Below, one piece after another: positions 33,736 through 47,689 of a stretch of 64,000 nucleotides of DNA (the stretch's first letter is position 1; every line of letters begins with the position of its first letter). This stretch comes from Scalesia atractyloides (taxonomy: Eukaryota > Streptophyta > Magnoliopsida > Asterales > Asteraceae). The notes under the pieces are model-generated. The model did not search any database, was not told the DNA's origin, and worked only from the letters and a program-made list of their open reading frames with translations. Both the position numbers and the translations under genes were made by a program. The stretch lies in NCBI GenBank assembly GCA_947069175.1, contig CAMTDV010000002.1:7605054-7669053 (forward strand), read 5' to 3'.

Positions 33736-36700
33736 AGTAACTAACATTATATTTATAAAAAACGCGGGTGTACATCTTGGATAACGAGTAAATCAAATGA
33801 TATTCGATTGGTAAATTGGTCATTGGTTAAACGGTAATTGCGCTTTATCATTTTAATCGAATTGGTAGGGTAATTTGAACTTATCGTTATCAATTTAGTT
33901 GAAATTGGTAGTTATTTTAGTTTTTGGGTCTCCTTATCTTGTTTTGATTGGCTTTTTTAAGTTTCTTTTTAAATTAGAGGTCATATAATATGGTTCATAG
34001 GAGTTGTGATCTGATAAACTAAAAGGTCAATTAATTTTCATTGGTATAGGTTACATGTGTAAAGATTAATAAGTGTTAAGTGTTAACATAATATAATAAT
34101 TGTCAAAAGAAGTTGGTATAAAATGTTACGACGAATTGCATAAAACTTAATATAAATATGGGTTATTGAATTTTAATAATCCGAAGTTTCACCTGTTGGC
34201 CGAAAATAATCCCAACTTCAAAAATATCCTCCAACGATCTCAACTTGTAAGAATTTGACCCTCATTGATCCTTTTCCAACATAGGTGTACTTAAATCATT
34301 TAAGTAAACTGCATGTGCACTTGAATCTATTGGAAAAGCCAAATTCTTATATGTTAGAAAAAGATTAATTGGGGACAAATTCTTACAAGTTAGAATTGTT
34401 GAAGGAATTTTTTTTTTAAGTTAGGATTATTATCGGCTAACATGTGAAATTTTGGATTAGTAAAATCCAATAACTCTATAAATATTAGCATAAATATTCA
34501 TTCAAGTTATTTTTTATGTCAAATTTGTTATATTAAAGTTAAAATAATAATATTAGAAATGAAAATCATATAATAGTATTAATAATAACACAAAAAAGAT
34601 TAATAAGTAGTAATTGCCTTGGCTGTCCCACTTAGGTTATTAGGTACTTAGGTAGTTAGGTACGAGGTCGCACCGTTGCTGAGTCGCAGATTACATTAAA
34701 CGTGTAACAATTATTCACAAACTCACAGTCAATGTTATGGCCCATATTTGGCCCATGGTGTAGTCCAATAAGAACAACGTAAACGTGTAACTAATGTTTT
34801 GTGATTAACTAGTAAATTTCTTCGTGCGACGCGGTAAATCTAAATGTAAAGTAATTTGGATTTGTATACTAAAGATTTAAACCGTTTGTGAACAAAAGTT
34901 ACATCAAAATATAGATAACCTGAAGATCTATATAAAAATAAGCACATAAATGTATTATATATAGCCCGACTTATTTGCGAAAGAAATTTACGTCGAACAC
35001 TAACCTGAACTTATACCAATATGTACATAAAAATAAGAAAAAAATTTATGTTTTTTAAAGTTAAAAATGGTACCGCATGTTGCGGTGACGCCGAAACGTA
35101 AAGTAAGTCGAATTTATAAAGTCTAATAAAAATATATTATATTTGACCTGACTTGTTGTAAAACAAAATTTCTGACAAAACGTAGATTAACTGAAAATGT
35201 ACAAAAAATAATTATATCTAAGCCTATCCATTTTCCAAGAAACGTTATTAACTTGAATTTATATTGACACGTACATAAATATAAGCATGTAAAAAATGTT
35301 TATAATGTTTTTAGAAAGTTAAAATGTTGTAAGTGTTAATATTAAATATTGAATGGTAAAGGGTAAAACAAACAAAAACTTAGTAAAAGACAAAAAAAAA
35401 TAATGAAAAAAAGTTGACCAATGACTAGCTGCCATGCAGTAGCACAACCTTGGTCATCCAACTTTTTATAAAAACACCAAGAGTTTTTATAAAAACACTA
35501 AAACTTTATAACAAATCCATCACCTTTAGCCATTAGAATTTGCAATTATATTCATTTAAAGACGATCTCAAAATATAAAAACACTAAAACTTTTGAATAA
35601 CACAGTATATCACTATATAGATTCGTCTGGCGGTACCAAAGTTTTACAACAAACTTGTGGAGTCTTGTGGCTCAAGGTAGCTTTGAAGGTTATGTTAGGT
35701 CTTTTATTGTTTTTCTGAGCTGAAAATTAGATTGCAAACATGATAAAAACTGGTTCGAAGGAGTTTCCAAAGGCCAGGTCACCTAATGTGTCGGGTTAGA
35801 TTGAACCGGGCCCATGAGATGGGGCCCAATGTAAGAACTTAAAATTAACTTTGGTGTAAATTTTCAATCGTCAATATTTGCATGTATTTGTGGCTTGTGG
35901 GTGTCAATATAAAAAACGGGTAGTTGGGTGATTTTCTAGTAAAATGTCTTGGTCAATTACGCTTTCAATTTCAACTTTACTGTCGGACTTTACACCGTTT
36001 ATCAATGCTAAAAATGGGGTCAATTACGTCAACATATAATAAATTTTATGGAAGTTAAAATAATGTCGTAATCGATAATTAAATGTTGAGATATAGAAAA
36101 AAACAAGGTATGTTTGTTATTTGGCATGTGAATCTTGAATAATCATTTTTCTTACAAGTGAATTTTTTAAAAAATTAGGATGTTCAAACTATTGTTTCGT
36201 GACATATATATGGGTTGTTTAGCCGGTTACGCAACATGGGGTTTTTAATTTTATATTTCTCTATTTGATAATCCACCTATCAGTATTTGAAATAGTGTAA
36301 CGGGTTGTTTGTTTAGCCCTTGATGGAGCTCTTAATAGTTCAGATCTCTTACTGGTTCAGAATATTTGTTTCGCGAGCAGATGTCTAAATGGTTCAGACA
36401 TTTGTCTTTGAATAGTTAAGCATTATACTGAGTCTGAATTATTAAGATCTCTAATCTGAATTGATCAGACATTTGCCTCTGAACGGTTAACGATTATACT
36501 GACTCTTAATGATTTAGACCTCTTACTGGATAAACACTTAATGATTCAGATCTCTTACCAGTTTAGCACTTATCCTATGTGTATTAATGCATTATTACAA
36601 GCAATATAGGTAAAAGTTATAATGTATTAATGCCCCTAAGTGTATTATTGATGCCCCTAAGTGTATTAATGTATTAATACATTATTATACATTTTTGTTG

Positions 36701-37428
36701 AACTAAGTTATAATCTATTGACTATTGAGATGTTAACAACAATGCAAATCAAATGAATAGGTAAAAGAACTTACCCTTTCTAAGGAACACATACTATGCT
36801 TAAAATGATGATACAAACATGACCATTCTTTTGAATTATCAACCTAGTAACTTAACCACAATTAAGGTATGTGGTATACTGATATAGCTATTATAATCGC
36901 GTGTTAGTAGTTGACACTTCTAACATTCGAATGTAACAAGTTTTTTTTCATATTAAATTAAAGAAAAAATATAACAAAAGATTGATTTATGGATGCCATT
37001 CATGCCCTACATGAAGGAAGGTAGACAACATAAGGCTAAATATTCTAGTATTTGGTTGCCGAACGTAGACACATCATGTGTGGACAATGGAAAGTTGCTT
37101 TCTAAAGAAAAGGACCAAAAGGGGAAAAAAAACTAAGAAATCACACGTTGGATGGCACCATGGAAAACTCACATTTAAAGCCACTCATACCAAAAAGTGC
37201 AAAATACTATACTTGTCTATTATATGACATCTAATGTGAAGAAATATAAGGCAGTTTCATATATCTATTCTTGGAAAACAATATATTTTGTTTATTTGTT
37301 AAACTATGCTTTAACAGCATTTTAAATTATGTATTGAAAACTTGTATCTTAAAAATGTGTTATTTTAAAAGTACATAAAAGATATATGATATTTCCTCTT
37401 TATATATTAACGAAATTTTGGTTTTGTT
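33736..37428. other. AT-rich intergenic DNA with unclassified dispersed repeats
   Basis: No supported gene. Short repeats of TAGGTAC/TTAGGTA type lie near 34635-34665. A block near 34805-35340 has internally repeated features (TAACCTGAA, ATGTACATAAAAATAA), which looks like an old dispersed repeat. Confidence 0.4.
36301..36575 (+). repeat. hAT-like repeat, right end lost
   Basis: It starts with GGGTTGTTTGTTTAGCCC and shares the order of blocks (TTCGCGAGCA, GCATTATACTGAGTCTGAA, CCTCTTA) with 40978-41258. It lacks that copy's right terminus. Confidence 0.6.
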
Positions 37429-37437
37429 TTAAATATA

Positions 37438-39152
37438 GAGTGAAGTACAATTTCCTCCCTTGTGGTTTACACCCGTTTACATATACAACCCTCATTTGAA
37501 GAAAAAAAAAAGGTCATTTCAGTCCATGTGGATGCCAATTGGGATCAATCAAGTCCCTCTCACTAACTAGACGCTGATATCATGTGAAAAGACTGAACTA
37601 CCCCCATAATTTATTATCATTTTCAGTCACTGAACATATAATTCATGTATTCCCTCCGGTCCCTGTGATTGACAATTTGTCTTGACTTCTAGAACTAGAA
37701 GCCTGTTTAACCTCTATTTACTAAAATTAGTAACAATACTTAGAAAGAACACATTTCTAACCTTTGTTTAGTCAATTTCCAAACACACATTTCTCTACTT
37801 GGTGCAACTTACTTGACTTGGTTTTAACCTCTGTTTAGTCAAATATGTTTGAACATCAAAAGACCCATGTTTAGTCAAACATGTTTGAACATCATTTGTC
37901 AATTAGAGTTAAATGCACAGATTATCTACTGTCAGATACATGTTCATTCCAATCTTCAAAAACCAATGTTCATTTAAATGCACAATTTGTTGAACATCAA
38001 ATACATGTTCATTCCAATATCTAAAACCAAAAACTATCAAATAAAAGAAACATCCAATTCATGCTAAAACATAAATTATCTAAAACAAACATCCAATTCA
38101 TCATACATAGGTAATCTAACTAAAACTTCCAATTCAAGCTCAAACACAGGTTTCACTATCTTAGGTTCATTTGATATCAAACATGACCATGAGTATCTGA
38201 GATTCCTTTCCTGGTCAAAACAAGCATACCCAATAAGCATTAATTGTCTAACTAAATACTATTCAATAAGCATCATTCAATTAAAACAACAATAAGCACA
38301 GTTAAATAAGATCAGTCATTCATCATTGTTAAATATCATCTGTCATACAACATTGTTACATACCAAATATGGGTTACCCTGATCATTAATCCCACATACC
38401 CAAAAACTGATCAACCCAAAGTAACCCGATTTAACTGTTCTAGGTAACACTGATCATCAATGACAAAAAACCCAAAAAATGACCAAACCAAACTAATCCA
38501 TCATAATAGTTATATGTAGCCTAATAGATATGCATCATAATGTACAACAAAAAATCCGGAAGTCTTCATATGCGACGACGGAAATAGAGCTCAGCCTGGA
38601 ATCCCTTCCCCGTCCTCATCAAGACCCGGTATTGGATCCTGATGTACCGCCTGGCTACCTGGGCCCTTATTCCAACTAGAATTCCAAGAAAACAAACTAC
38701 ATTTCAGATTTTATTCAAGACACGAATCAAAAAATCGAATGTTCAAAACCAAAATTGACATAATGTCGTACTGATAACGTGGAAAGTGATGAGAATCACA
38801 ACGTATTTGTCTCATGCCGTTGATGATCGGAGGTTTGGATGGCCGGAACGATCGAAGGTGTGGGTTGCCGATTGTCTTCTTCACAGCGGGAAGGTTTTGG
38901 GGGGATAAGGAGCGACATGTAGCTTACGAGGGAAGTTTAAGGATTAAAAAGGTGAAAAGGATCACACTTGGGGAAAATTACCAATCTGCCCTCCCACTGT
39001 TAAGATAATTGACGGTCAACTAATGACAGTTAGTGAGGGGGACTTGATTGATCCTAGTTGACAACCACAGGGACTGAAATAACTGTTTTTTTAAATGAGG
39101 GTTGTGTATGCGAACAGATGTAAACCACATGGACGAAAATTGTACTTTACTC
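37438..39152. mobile_element. Mutator-like TIR element, 1.7 kb
   Basis: Long inverted repeats of about 140-150 bp run from GAGTGAAGTACAATTTC at the left to a right end that reverse-complements to GAGTAAAGTACAATTTTCG. Both include CAACCCTCATTT and GATCAATCAAGTCCC. A 9-bp duplication TTAAATATA at 37429-37437 and 39153-39161 is the Mutator length. No transposase is present. A short conserved-looking minus-strand peptide (ends QAELYFRRR, about 38565-38690) may be captured host sequence. Confidence 0.85.
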
Positions 39153-39161
39153 TTAAATATA

Positions 39162-40523
39162 TTATTATTATTTGTAGATATTTTTTCTGTAATCAAAAGA
39201 ATTTAAATGAAAAAAAGCTAGTGTATCTTAATATTGTTTAAATGGAGACCCACCAAAATGATCATGGGGTGTAACCACCACCGTCAACTTCTTCTCCCTC
39301 TAGCCCCCCACACCCATTCTCCATCTAACATACACACAATATATACATATATTATATATATATGACATGCTATAAACTATATAAAAGAATTAGTGTAGTA
39401 TTTAATATAAAAATAGCACCTTTTGTTGAGCCTTAGTGCTCTAAACCAACTTAGCACAAAAAAATGTCTTTTGGATGTCAAAAACTAGACATGCCATGTG
39501 ATCATTGCCCATCACTTAGAAAAAATAATAATAAACGCAGAACAGAGTGTTTAATTAAATACAATTCTCAACAAAGTTTCAACAATCATTTTTAAAGAAC
39601 TTAATAAAATAAAAAGAAACTCATGCATTGAATGAAGACATAAGAATAAAAATTACACAAGTTAACAAGATTCTAATTTTTTAATTAATATAAACTTAAA
39701 AAGCCATTATAGACTAAACAATGATTAATAATACTCGTAACGCGTTAAAACATTTCATCATTGTACGATCAATCATTTTATGTCTGTTTTTATCATTGTT
39801 TCTGGATTCCCATCTATATAACACTACAAAAAAATCATATTATACACACAACACACACATATATGTATAATATGAGTCAATTATTGTATAAAGTTATTTT
39901 TAAGAGATATAGTAAGAATTATGGACGTAACTTGTGTGCTTGCTTAAATTTCAGGAGAAGTAGTATTTGCCTTAGTTTAAATATACAAAGTTTTGTCAAC
40001 AATATACTATACACCCATGTTTGGACTCGTCATGTAATGGATAAATATTGCATTAATGCATAATCCAAATTCATTACGACAACAAATTAAAGTTGCAAAG
40101 TTGTAAGTACTGTTTAGTGGGTTGGATGAATCATTGTAAGGCTAAGCGATATGGGCACCATTCTCATGCCATATCAGCCAAAAAGAGCCAACCCCTACCC
40201 AGGCACTATCATGGGGGCACTATGGTGAGTTATAGTTGCAACGGTGAGCAATGTCAAGATGTATGTTTGTGAAGGAGGGCGCCGCTATTGATGGGTTGGG
40301 CTTTATCACATACCCTCAGTGTTAAAAGAGGGATGCTATTAGTAAGGTGAAGTTGAGGAGACATAATAAAGCCTCAAGGAACTCCATTCCATACCCTCCC
40401 ACTTATCAACAATTTGTCAATTCTCAACATAAAGAAAATCATAACTAAAGGTTGGATGCATTGTTGTTGGCTAGCATTAGTTGTATTCAAATTTCATTAA
40501 AACTTTAAAAATTATCATATTTA

Positions 40524-40567
<44 letters not shown>

Positions 40568-40977
40568 CAATACTAGAGTCGACTTAAACAAAATTTAAAG
40601 GTGCACATATATTACAATCTTATCAACATATCAATTTAAAAACTGATCTGACTTAATTAATTGTTAAAGATATTTTTCAACTTGTTCAAACAATTTTATT
40701 TATTTTATTTCTGACATGAGTAACAAGTAGATGTAAATAGTCAACATTTTTTATGGAAGATGATACGGGCAAAGACTTCATAGCAAATTAAATACAATAA
40801 ATTATCATAATGATTGTTTTCCGGATGATAATATTAATTCATACAATTTGACATCCGTATTTTTTTCCATAAAAACACAATAATGTAAAAGATAAAAATA
40901 TAACTACTGTTCTACTCGTATAAATGTATAACATATATCGTTATGAATTTAAAAGTAAGTTTAGAGTACATATAACT
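39162..40977. other. AT-rich intergenic DNA
   Basis: No supported gene. (TA)n run at about 40535-40566. A GC-richer block at about 40140-40400 shows no recognisable protein. Confidence 0.45.
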
Positions 40978-41258
40978 TAGAGGCTGTTTGTTTACTTCTT
41001 AATAAGATTTTTAATGGTTCAAATATCTTACTGGTTTAGCACTTAATGGTTCAGACTGTTTGTTTCGCGAGCAAATATCTAAATGGTTCTGGTATTTGCC
41101 TCTGAATGGTTAAGCATTATACTGAGTCTGAATGGTTAAAACCTCTAATCTGAATTACTCATACATTTCTAAACGGTTAATCATTATACTAGCTTTTAAT
41201 GACTTAAACCTCTTAATAATTCAGCACTTAACTGTTCAGAAGTTCCCAAACAACCTCT
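40978..41258 (+). mobile_element. hAT-like MITE, complete copy
   Basis: The ends TAGAGGCTGTTTGTTTACTT and a right end reverse-complementing to TAGAGGTTGTTTGGGAACTT form imperfect inverted repeats. It is related to the repeat at 36301. A clean 8-bp duplication is not visible, so the superfamily rests on the terminal sequence. Confidence 0.6.
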
Positions 41259-43185
41259 AGATTCTTCAAAAAAATTATAGCTGAACTTCCGGGATAAAGC
41301 TTCACTATGTGATTGAGAATTGAGATGAATACATATAAAAAATAATATACTTGAGCATTTCTGGCATCTAGACATTTTATAATAATATAATCTTAATTGT
41401 ACTTTTTAACTCTTAAATGTTCTGTTAATCATATCATTTTCAAAGAATATTTATATTAACAAAATCTATCCAATAATGCAAACCCTAAAAAGCTGCAAAT
41501 GTCCACAAGATTAAAAAAACTCAAAATAGTTACCCTTAAAATGGATTTTTACTAACCACCCCAATTAATTTAGAACTCAGCTTCTTTAATAATACCTGTA
41601 AATCCACTAAAATCTACTTTTGTCTTTTATCTTTATTCTTTTCATCAGCCAATCAAGTTTTAATATTCCATCTGATTTTTCTCTGTGTTATAATTGATGA
41701 TAGGGATGAAAAAAAAAACTAAGCCTAATATATAACACTTAAAACATTCGAGATGGGTAATTCGGGTATGGGACCAAAGGTATGAGATTAAAAAATATAT
41801 TTTTTTATGAAAATAAGATGAGTCTGAGACTAGGTGATACTCGGTTTGATTATCCAAAATTATAAATATGTTTACCTAAACCATATACCCATTTTTTTAC
41901 CTTTAAAAGTATTATCCCTTAACATTTGTCTTGTAATGTTTTATTCTAGCAGTTTTATAACGTGAAAAATGAAATTTTCTTTTACAAGACATGTTTTTAA
42001 TGATATTATTTATATTTGTATGATATGAAGTATGAAATATCTTATAAGATTTATATTATCATGACATTTAAATATTTGAGATATTTCAAACATTTTATGA
42101 TGATATGATATGTATGTAATCTATGCTATTTTAATTTATTGTGGTTTGTTAAAAACCAAAAGTTGTATAAAATTAAAATGTAAAGAAAAAATGTACTTGG
42201 AAATCCCAATGAGTATTTTTAACAAATTAAGGGGTACACTCGCAGGTATGGCAAATATCCGACGGGTAATTATCTCACCAATACCTGACGAGTATTTGGT
42301 CGTGCATGGGACGTAATTTTTCAATCGAGTATGAGACTGAGATATAGTGAGTTATATTTTTCATAAACACTTCACAAATATATTTGAATAAACATGTTTA
42401 TATTATTTTTTGGAATCTTAAACATGCATCATAACTGTTGCTAGTATATTATAACATTGTTGTAAAAGAAATCTGTTAAAAATATTGGTATATATGTTAC
42501 TACATTAGATACAATGAAAGCCTACATTGTAAATCTGTTAAAATATCTGGTGTGGAGGGATAGTAACTTTGTAAATTTCTGTAACTCTTACTACATTTAT
42601 TTACTTGATTAGTTAATTATTTTTTGATTAATTATTAGTTTACATAATAAAAGTTCGGTTTGAGTTCATTGGGTCCTATCAGAATTCACTAAACCAACCT
42701 GGGATTCTTCTAATTATTGCTATTTTCTAATAACTTTAAAATGTAAACATTGATATTAAATTAGGTGAATTGATAACCTTTTAGTTTCTGTAACAATGAA
42801 AAGAAGAAAGAGCAGAATTTTTTGTGTTTCTGTTTTTTTGTGTTTTTGTTTAATCTGTGATTGAGCAGAAATTATGAAAATTAATCATTTAAATTTGATT
42901 TACCATGTTTTAAAAGTTTAATTGATCAAATATATAGTACATTATAGCCTAGTGGCATCTTGGGGAGTGAGATAAGGTTTAGAAACCATTAAATCCTGGG
43001 TTTGGTTCCTATAAGGGATTTGTCCCTGATTTGTTGAGTTTCCTCCTGAATTGGTGTATAGACATTATTGCCTAGTGGAGATGGATATGATCGGGTGGTT
43101 TCGCTAGTGGCACAATGGTAGTCCAGTGACCTGTCAGTGATCCAAAATTTGTCGTTGAAAAAAAATTTGATCAAATATATAAACA
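41259..43185. other. AT-rich intergenic DNA
   Basis: No supported gene. Around 41690-42310 there are GGTAT/CGGGTA-rich pieces resembling an old MITE pair, not resolved. Confidence 0.4.
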
Positions 43186-43574
43186 ATAACTGTAATGCTT
43201 CGCATTTTTTTGTACTTTTGTTATTTAGAAAGAGTAATCGTATTTCTATTTATGAAAACTCGTATTCATATCTTATTCGTATTTCAACTCCAACTTTGTA
43301 ATCCGAGACTTTGATCATAATAAAAATTCATACTTTATACATGCTTGTTATACTTACAATTTAATTGTTTATACGCAAACCGATACTTATTATACATGCC
43401 TATACTTATACATACATTCTTGATACTCAAATTATACTTGCATACACTTATACTATACTTTATCACACGTTAAATACCTAAAAACATGCTAAATTATGAG
43501 TTTCTAGCATAAAATAATTGAATTATCAAACTCTAGGGGTCAAACTGCAAATTCTAGAAAGTTTGGTAAATTCT

Positions 43575-43715
43575 GCAGGTGGTGCACAGCCATGCAACTG
43601 AGACGCACGACCATGCACACTGCGATCCGCATGACCACGCACCTGATGTGCACCACCCTACGATCCGCGATCCGCATGACCGTGCACTTGATCCGCACGA
43701 CCGTGCAAAATGACC
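43575..43715 (+). repeat. GC-rich repeats in U3 of the outer LTR
   Basis: The motifs GATCCGCATGACC, GCACGACCATGCAC and TGACCGTGCAC recur several times within 140 bp, about 110-250 bp upstream of the TATA box. They stand out from the AT-rich surroundings. Confidence 0.6.
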
Positions 43716-44828
43716 AGGCTGGCAGAATCTTTTAAAATACGCGAATTTTGGTTCCATTTCCCTTTTTCCAACTCCCATCCACCACAAACTTCATTGATTA
43801 CCTAAAACCTAATTCCCCCATTATAAATGGAAGGCTCCATACACTCCTAAACACTTTCCAAACACTTAAATCACTCTCAAATCTTCTTGGTTACTCTCTA
43901 ATTTCAAGACTTGGTAGAAAGTTGCAACAATTCTAAGTGAGTTTTAGCTCACTTTTCTTCTTATTTTTTATGTTTTTTTCTTTCTTTCTACTTGAATAAC
44001 CTCTAGGAAAGTTTTCTCAAACTTGCCTTGACAAACTTAGGTGAAATCTCACCACATTTGAGGTCCAAAGTAGGAATTAAAATTCTACTTTCATATATAC
44101 TTTTGTATCTTGCTTTTCTTGATTAAAATTTATTTGAATCTTGTGCCTACTTGTTCTTAAACGTATCTAAGGTTATGAGGCTTGTTAGGAATATATTCTT
44201 ATGAGTTTAAGAGGTGCAAACAACTCAAAACTTTCTTTTTTTGCAAGGATTTATGCAACCCACAAGTGATGAAACCATCCAAGCTTGCCATGAAGTTGAT
44301 GGCAAGACTTGTGTTTTGGTATAGGTGTGAATACTTGGAAGCCTTGTCTATCCTAACTTCATTCCACCACCTCACTTGATGTTTTTTCCTTACTATCTCA
44401 AGTAGTTTGCTAGACTTAAAGTAACTTAACCCCGTCTAGCCTCCAACACTTAGTTAACTATTTCCATGTCAGGAATGACTCACCCGGGTTAAAGCTTACT
44501 TGGCTACTTGATATAGTAAGAAGTTGTACATTTCCTTTTCATTCATGACCATTTGAATCATCCTTGTGATGATTTGTGTATTGGTAATGTAACATCCATG
44601 TAAATCGGGTTTCAAAAACCCGCCCCTTTTTATCAATAAAAGTATACTTGATTACGCCGTTCGAGTATTTTTATTTATTGTTTATATAATGGTTTAAAAA
44701 CTTCTAAAATAAATGATAATAAGTTTAAAAACTTTTATGAAATAATAATAAATCAATTAAATAATAATATATTTAGAAACTGATTATTGGATGTAATAAA
44801 AATAATAAAAATTAAATTAAAAAAAAAT

Positions 44829-44902
44829 GGGTGAACCGGGATCGAACCCGTGTTCCCCCGGTTAACACACACTGCAAACACCACTACGCTGCACACACCA
44901 CC
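44829..44902 (-). other. Minus-strand tRNA-like unit in copy B
   Basis: On the minus strand a D-arm-like GCAGCGTAGTGGTGTTTGC is followed by the B box GGGTTCGATCCC (44838-44849) in a perfect T-arm (ACGGGTTCGATCCCGGTT). Confidence 0.6.
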
Positions 44903-45160
44903 ATATTCAGGATCATATTTCCCTTATATTCAAGTTTATGCGAAGCCTGCAACTATAACCGAAAATTCACGCGCCTTTCCTTTTTGGTTTGAATCTCTCC
45001 GACTAACTAAACGCGTGTATGTTTGGTAAATTGAGATCACCCGACAACCTACGCGTTTTGCCTTCATATCAACAGCCGTTCAAATCCATTTTTGGTAAAT
45101 TTCTCGATTGAACTCGCTGTCAAGCAAATCAGAACCCGAAATCAAATCCTCGAACACCCC

Positions 45161-45168
45161 TATAAATA
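45161..45168 (+). promoter_or_regulatory. TATA box of LTR copy B
   Basis: TATAAATA lies about 570 bp into the LTR and about 300 bp upstream of the plus-strand tRNA-like units, so a Pol II transcript starting here would include them. A matching box lies at 62653-62660 in copy D. Confidence 0.65.
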
Positions 45169-45469
45169 CTGAACCGTGATCACACTCTCAACTCGCTCAA
45201 AAACACCTTGAAGCTTCCCCTGTTCAGTCGAAACTTCTCCGTCGCCGGAATTCTCTTCTCGCCGGAATACAAGAACCGGAATCAAGACACCGTCGGTTCA
45301 GTCAATTCGGTAGACTCACTGTTCCTTTTATTTCGATTATGTATGTGCATCGGTTTATCGGAATCAAAGTGAATTGATTTAGGCGGGTATATATAGTTGG
45401 TTCAATTCAAAACAAAGAAGATGAAGTGCGTAATGTTTATATTTATTTACAAAAATTAAGATCACAGTC

Positions 45470-45690
45470 GGGTTAAGCACCCAGCCCAACTGGTTGGGCC
45501 GGATGCAAACTGAACCCATGACCGCCGGTTCGAAACCTTTCCCACACGCCGACCTGACACTTTAAATCCCTTTTTAAATTCACTCTTTCTGTATAAACTT
45601 AATTAGTATATAAGTATAATAAAAGTGCATGTATAGCCGTGCACGCAACCGTGAGGTCTCGAGTTCGAATCTTTACACACGCATGCTTAC
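45470..45690 (+). other. Eroded tRNA-like array in copy B (two units)
   Basis: The first unit (45470-45550) has the hairpin CAGCCCAA, CTGG, TTGGGC and the B box GGTTCGAAACC (45527-45537). The second (about 45630-45690) keeps the B-box-like GAGTTCGAATC (45661-45671) but has lost its A-box arm. Confidence 0.65.
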
Positions 45691-47689
45691 AACCAACCGA
45701 ACCGGTCGACTGACAGGCTTGTTAGTCTGACAATATTTTTTATTATTTTATTTTACTTTATTTTGTTTAATCTCTAATGTTTATCTTGTGGCTTATGAAT
45801 TAAATCAATTAAAAATATATTTTAAGGGTTTATTATATCAATAAAACTCACAAAATAATCTAAAAACCTAAACAAAAGATTATAACCTAAATAATAGTTT
45901 ATTTATTTACCGAGTTACCACGTTATTTTTTCTAGGTTAGTACTCCTTCATCGATTAAATTCCCAACTCGTGCGCTCTCTTTTCCACTCAAGAATACACA
46001 CCCAAGGTGAGTAAATCTCTACAAATTCCCCGTTTTAAATCATGTTTTGGGATGTATCATGTGTCGTATAATTCCTTTTATTTTATTTAACACTCGTGCT
46101 AATATCATTTTCGTGATCAAATGTGTATAGTTGTTATGTGGTTTATTTGTGGATACATTTAACCATTTCAGTGCAATCATTTCATTAGGCCCATCAGTTC
46201 CTCGTGGGATACGGGTTGAGCATCAGGTGCCTCATTAGATCGGCTCCGTTTGATTGAGCCTTGATCTCAAATACATCATTTCATCATGTCATGTGTTCAT
46301 ACAATGTGGTTTGTGATTGGTTATATATATGCATCTGTTCACGTATGATTCATGCACAATTTTATCTAAACAACAATAAAACTCAATTACTTAAACGTTT
46401 TATCAAGGTTCACTCGCCAACTTTTGTGTACCCAAATTTTCTGTTTTACACATGATACAGGTGATCAAGTTGAGGAAAGAAACACTTAGGATGGCCTTAG
46501 AAGAATAATCAAGTTATTTCGTTTGAACATTCGTTTGGTTTATTATTTGTGTTTGTATGAAATTTTGTGTTGGATATTTGAATTTAATTTCAATTTAAAT
46601 AATATGAAACTTGTTAGTAAATATCATGAGCTTTGGTGTAACCCAATCATGCCCTGACTTTTATTCCGCTGCGGGTCGGGGTGTGACAGGTAAATCATAC
46701 AATGAGGTTAATCCTCCATGCTTGACTTACATGACAATCTATGATACTCTTGATGGACTTAGCTTATAATTATTATATAAACTATATAATATATATATAC
46801 ACACACACATAACCGAATCCTTGAGGATAATCGGCATGGTTACTTGTCATGGTAATAGATTATATTATCTAAGACTTGAACCTCTCGTTACGATGCTAAT
46901 GGGCACTTAACCCATGAAATCACAACAGCCCATACGGGATATATAGTGTTAAAAACGAGTGTTTAAGGCTAGATAATTACTTTCTTGAATACATACTTTA
47001 ATTCCGAATCCTCCGTTATTATCCAAATACTCACACATCTACGTTTCCTCATTTAGGATAACTCGGTGTTCCTTCCTTCAAACTCTCCAACTCTTCACGG
47101 CATTACCAAAGGAAGTTTTGCAAAACCGTGAGTACACTCGAAAGCCTTTTTATGCTTTACACTTTTGGGTGCAATGTGTTTAACCTATCAAAATACACGC
47201 AAACACACTTATACTTTATGCAAACATAAACAATCCATTATACATGCTTAAATACATGATACTTGATTTGTATTCTTGGAACATTCTTATGTGATTCGTT
47301 TGTCACTAACTTCGTACGAGCCTTCCTTTAACATGTATAACGCAATAGAAGTAAAGCACCGCCCGTAGTCTTGTGGTCATGTTAAGTCTTTAATTCTTAC
47401 GGTAATCAGATGGTTGACTTGTAAAATTGCATGCCTTGATACATTAATCTAGTTAACTATTTTTGCCATGTGGATTCGTTTAAACCTTTTTCATACTTAT
47501 TGTAACATCCGCCAAAAACCGGATTTACCAAACCCGCTTCGTTTATTAACCGAACAACCAGTTAAAAATTTCGTTGCGTATTTAATGCCCAAATTAATTT
47601 TAAACGATACATAATTAATAAGTATATTAGAATATAAAATTTATTATTGAAAATCTGTTAAAAATAATGAAATAAAAATAAAATACTGC

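Larger units (their letters stand above)
44588..46688 (+). repeat. Solo LTR, family T, copy B
   Basis: TGTAACATCC to GGTGTGACA, 2101 bp. Perfect 5-bp duplication GGTAA at 44583-44587 and 46689-46693. Inserted in the outer LTR. It contains an opposite-strand tRNA-like unit, a TATA box (45161-45168) and a reduced plus-strand array. Confidence 0.92.
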
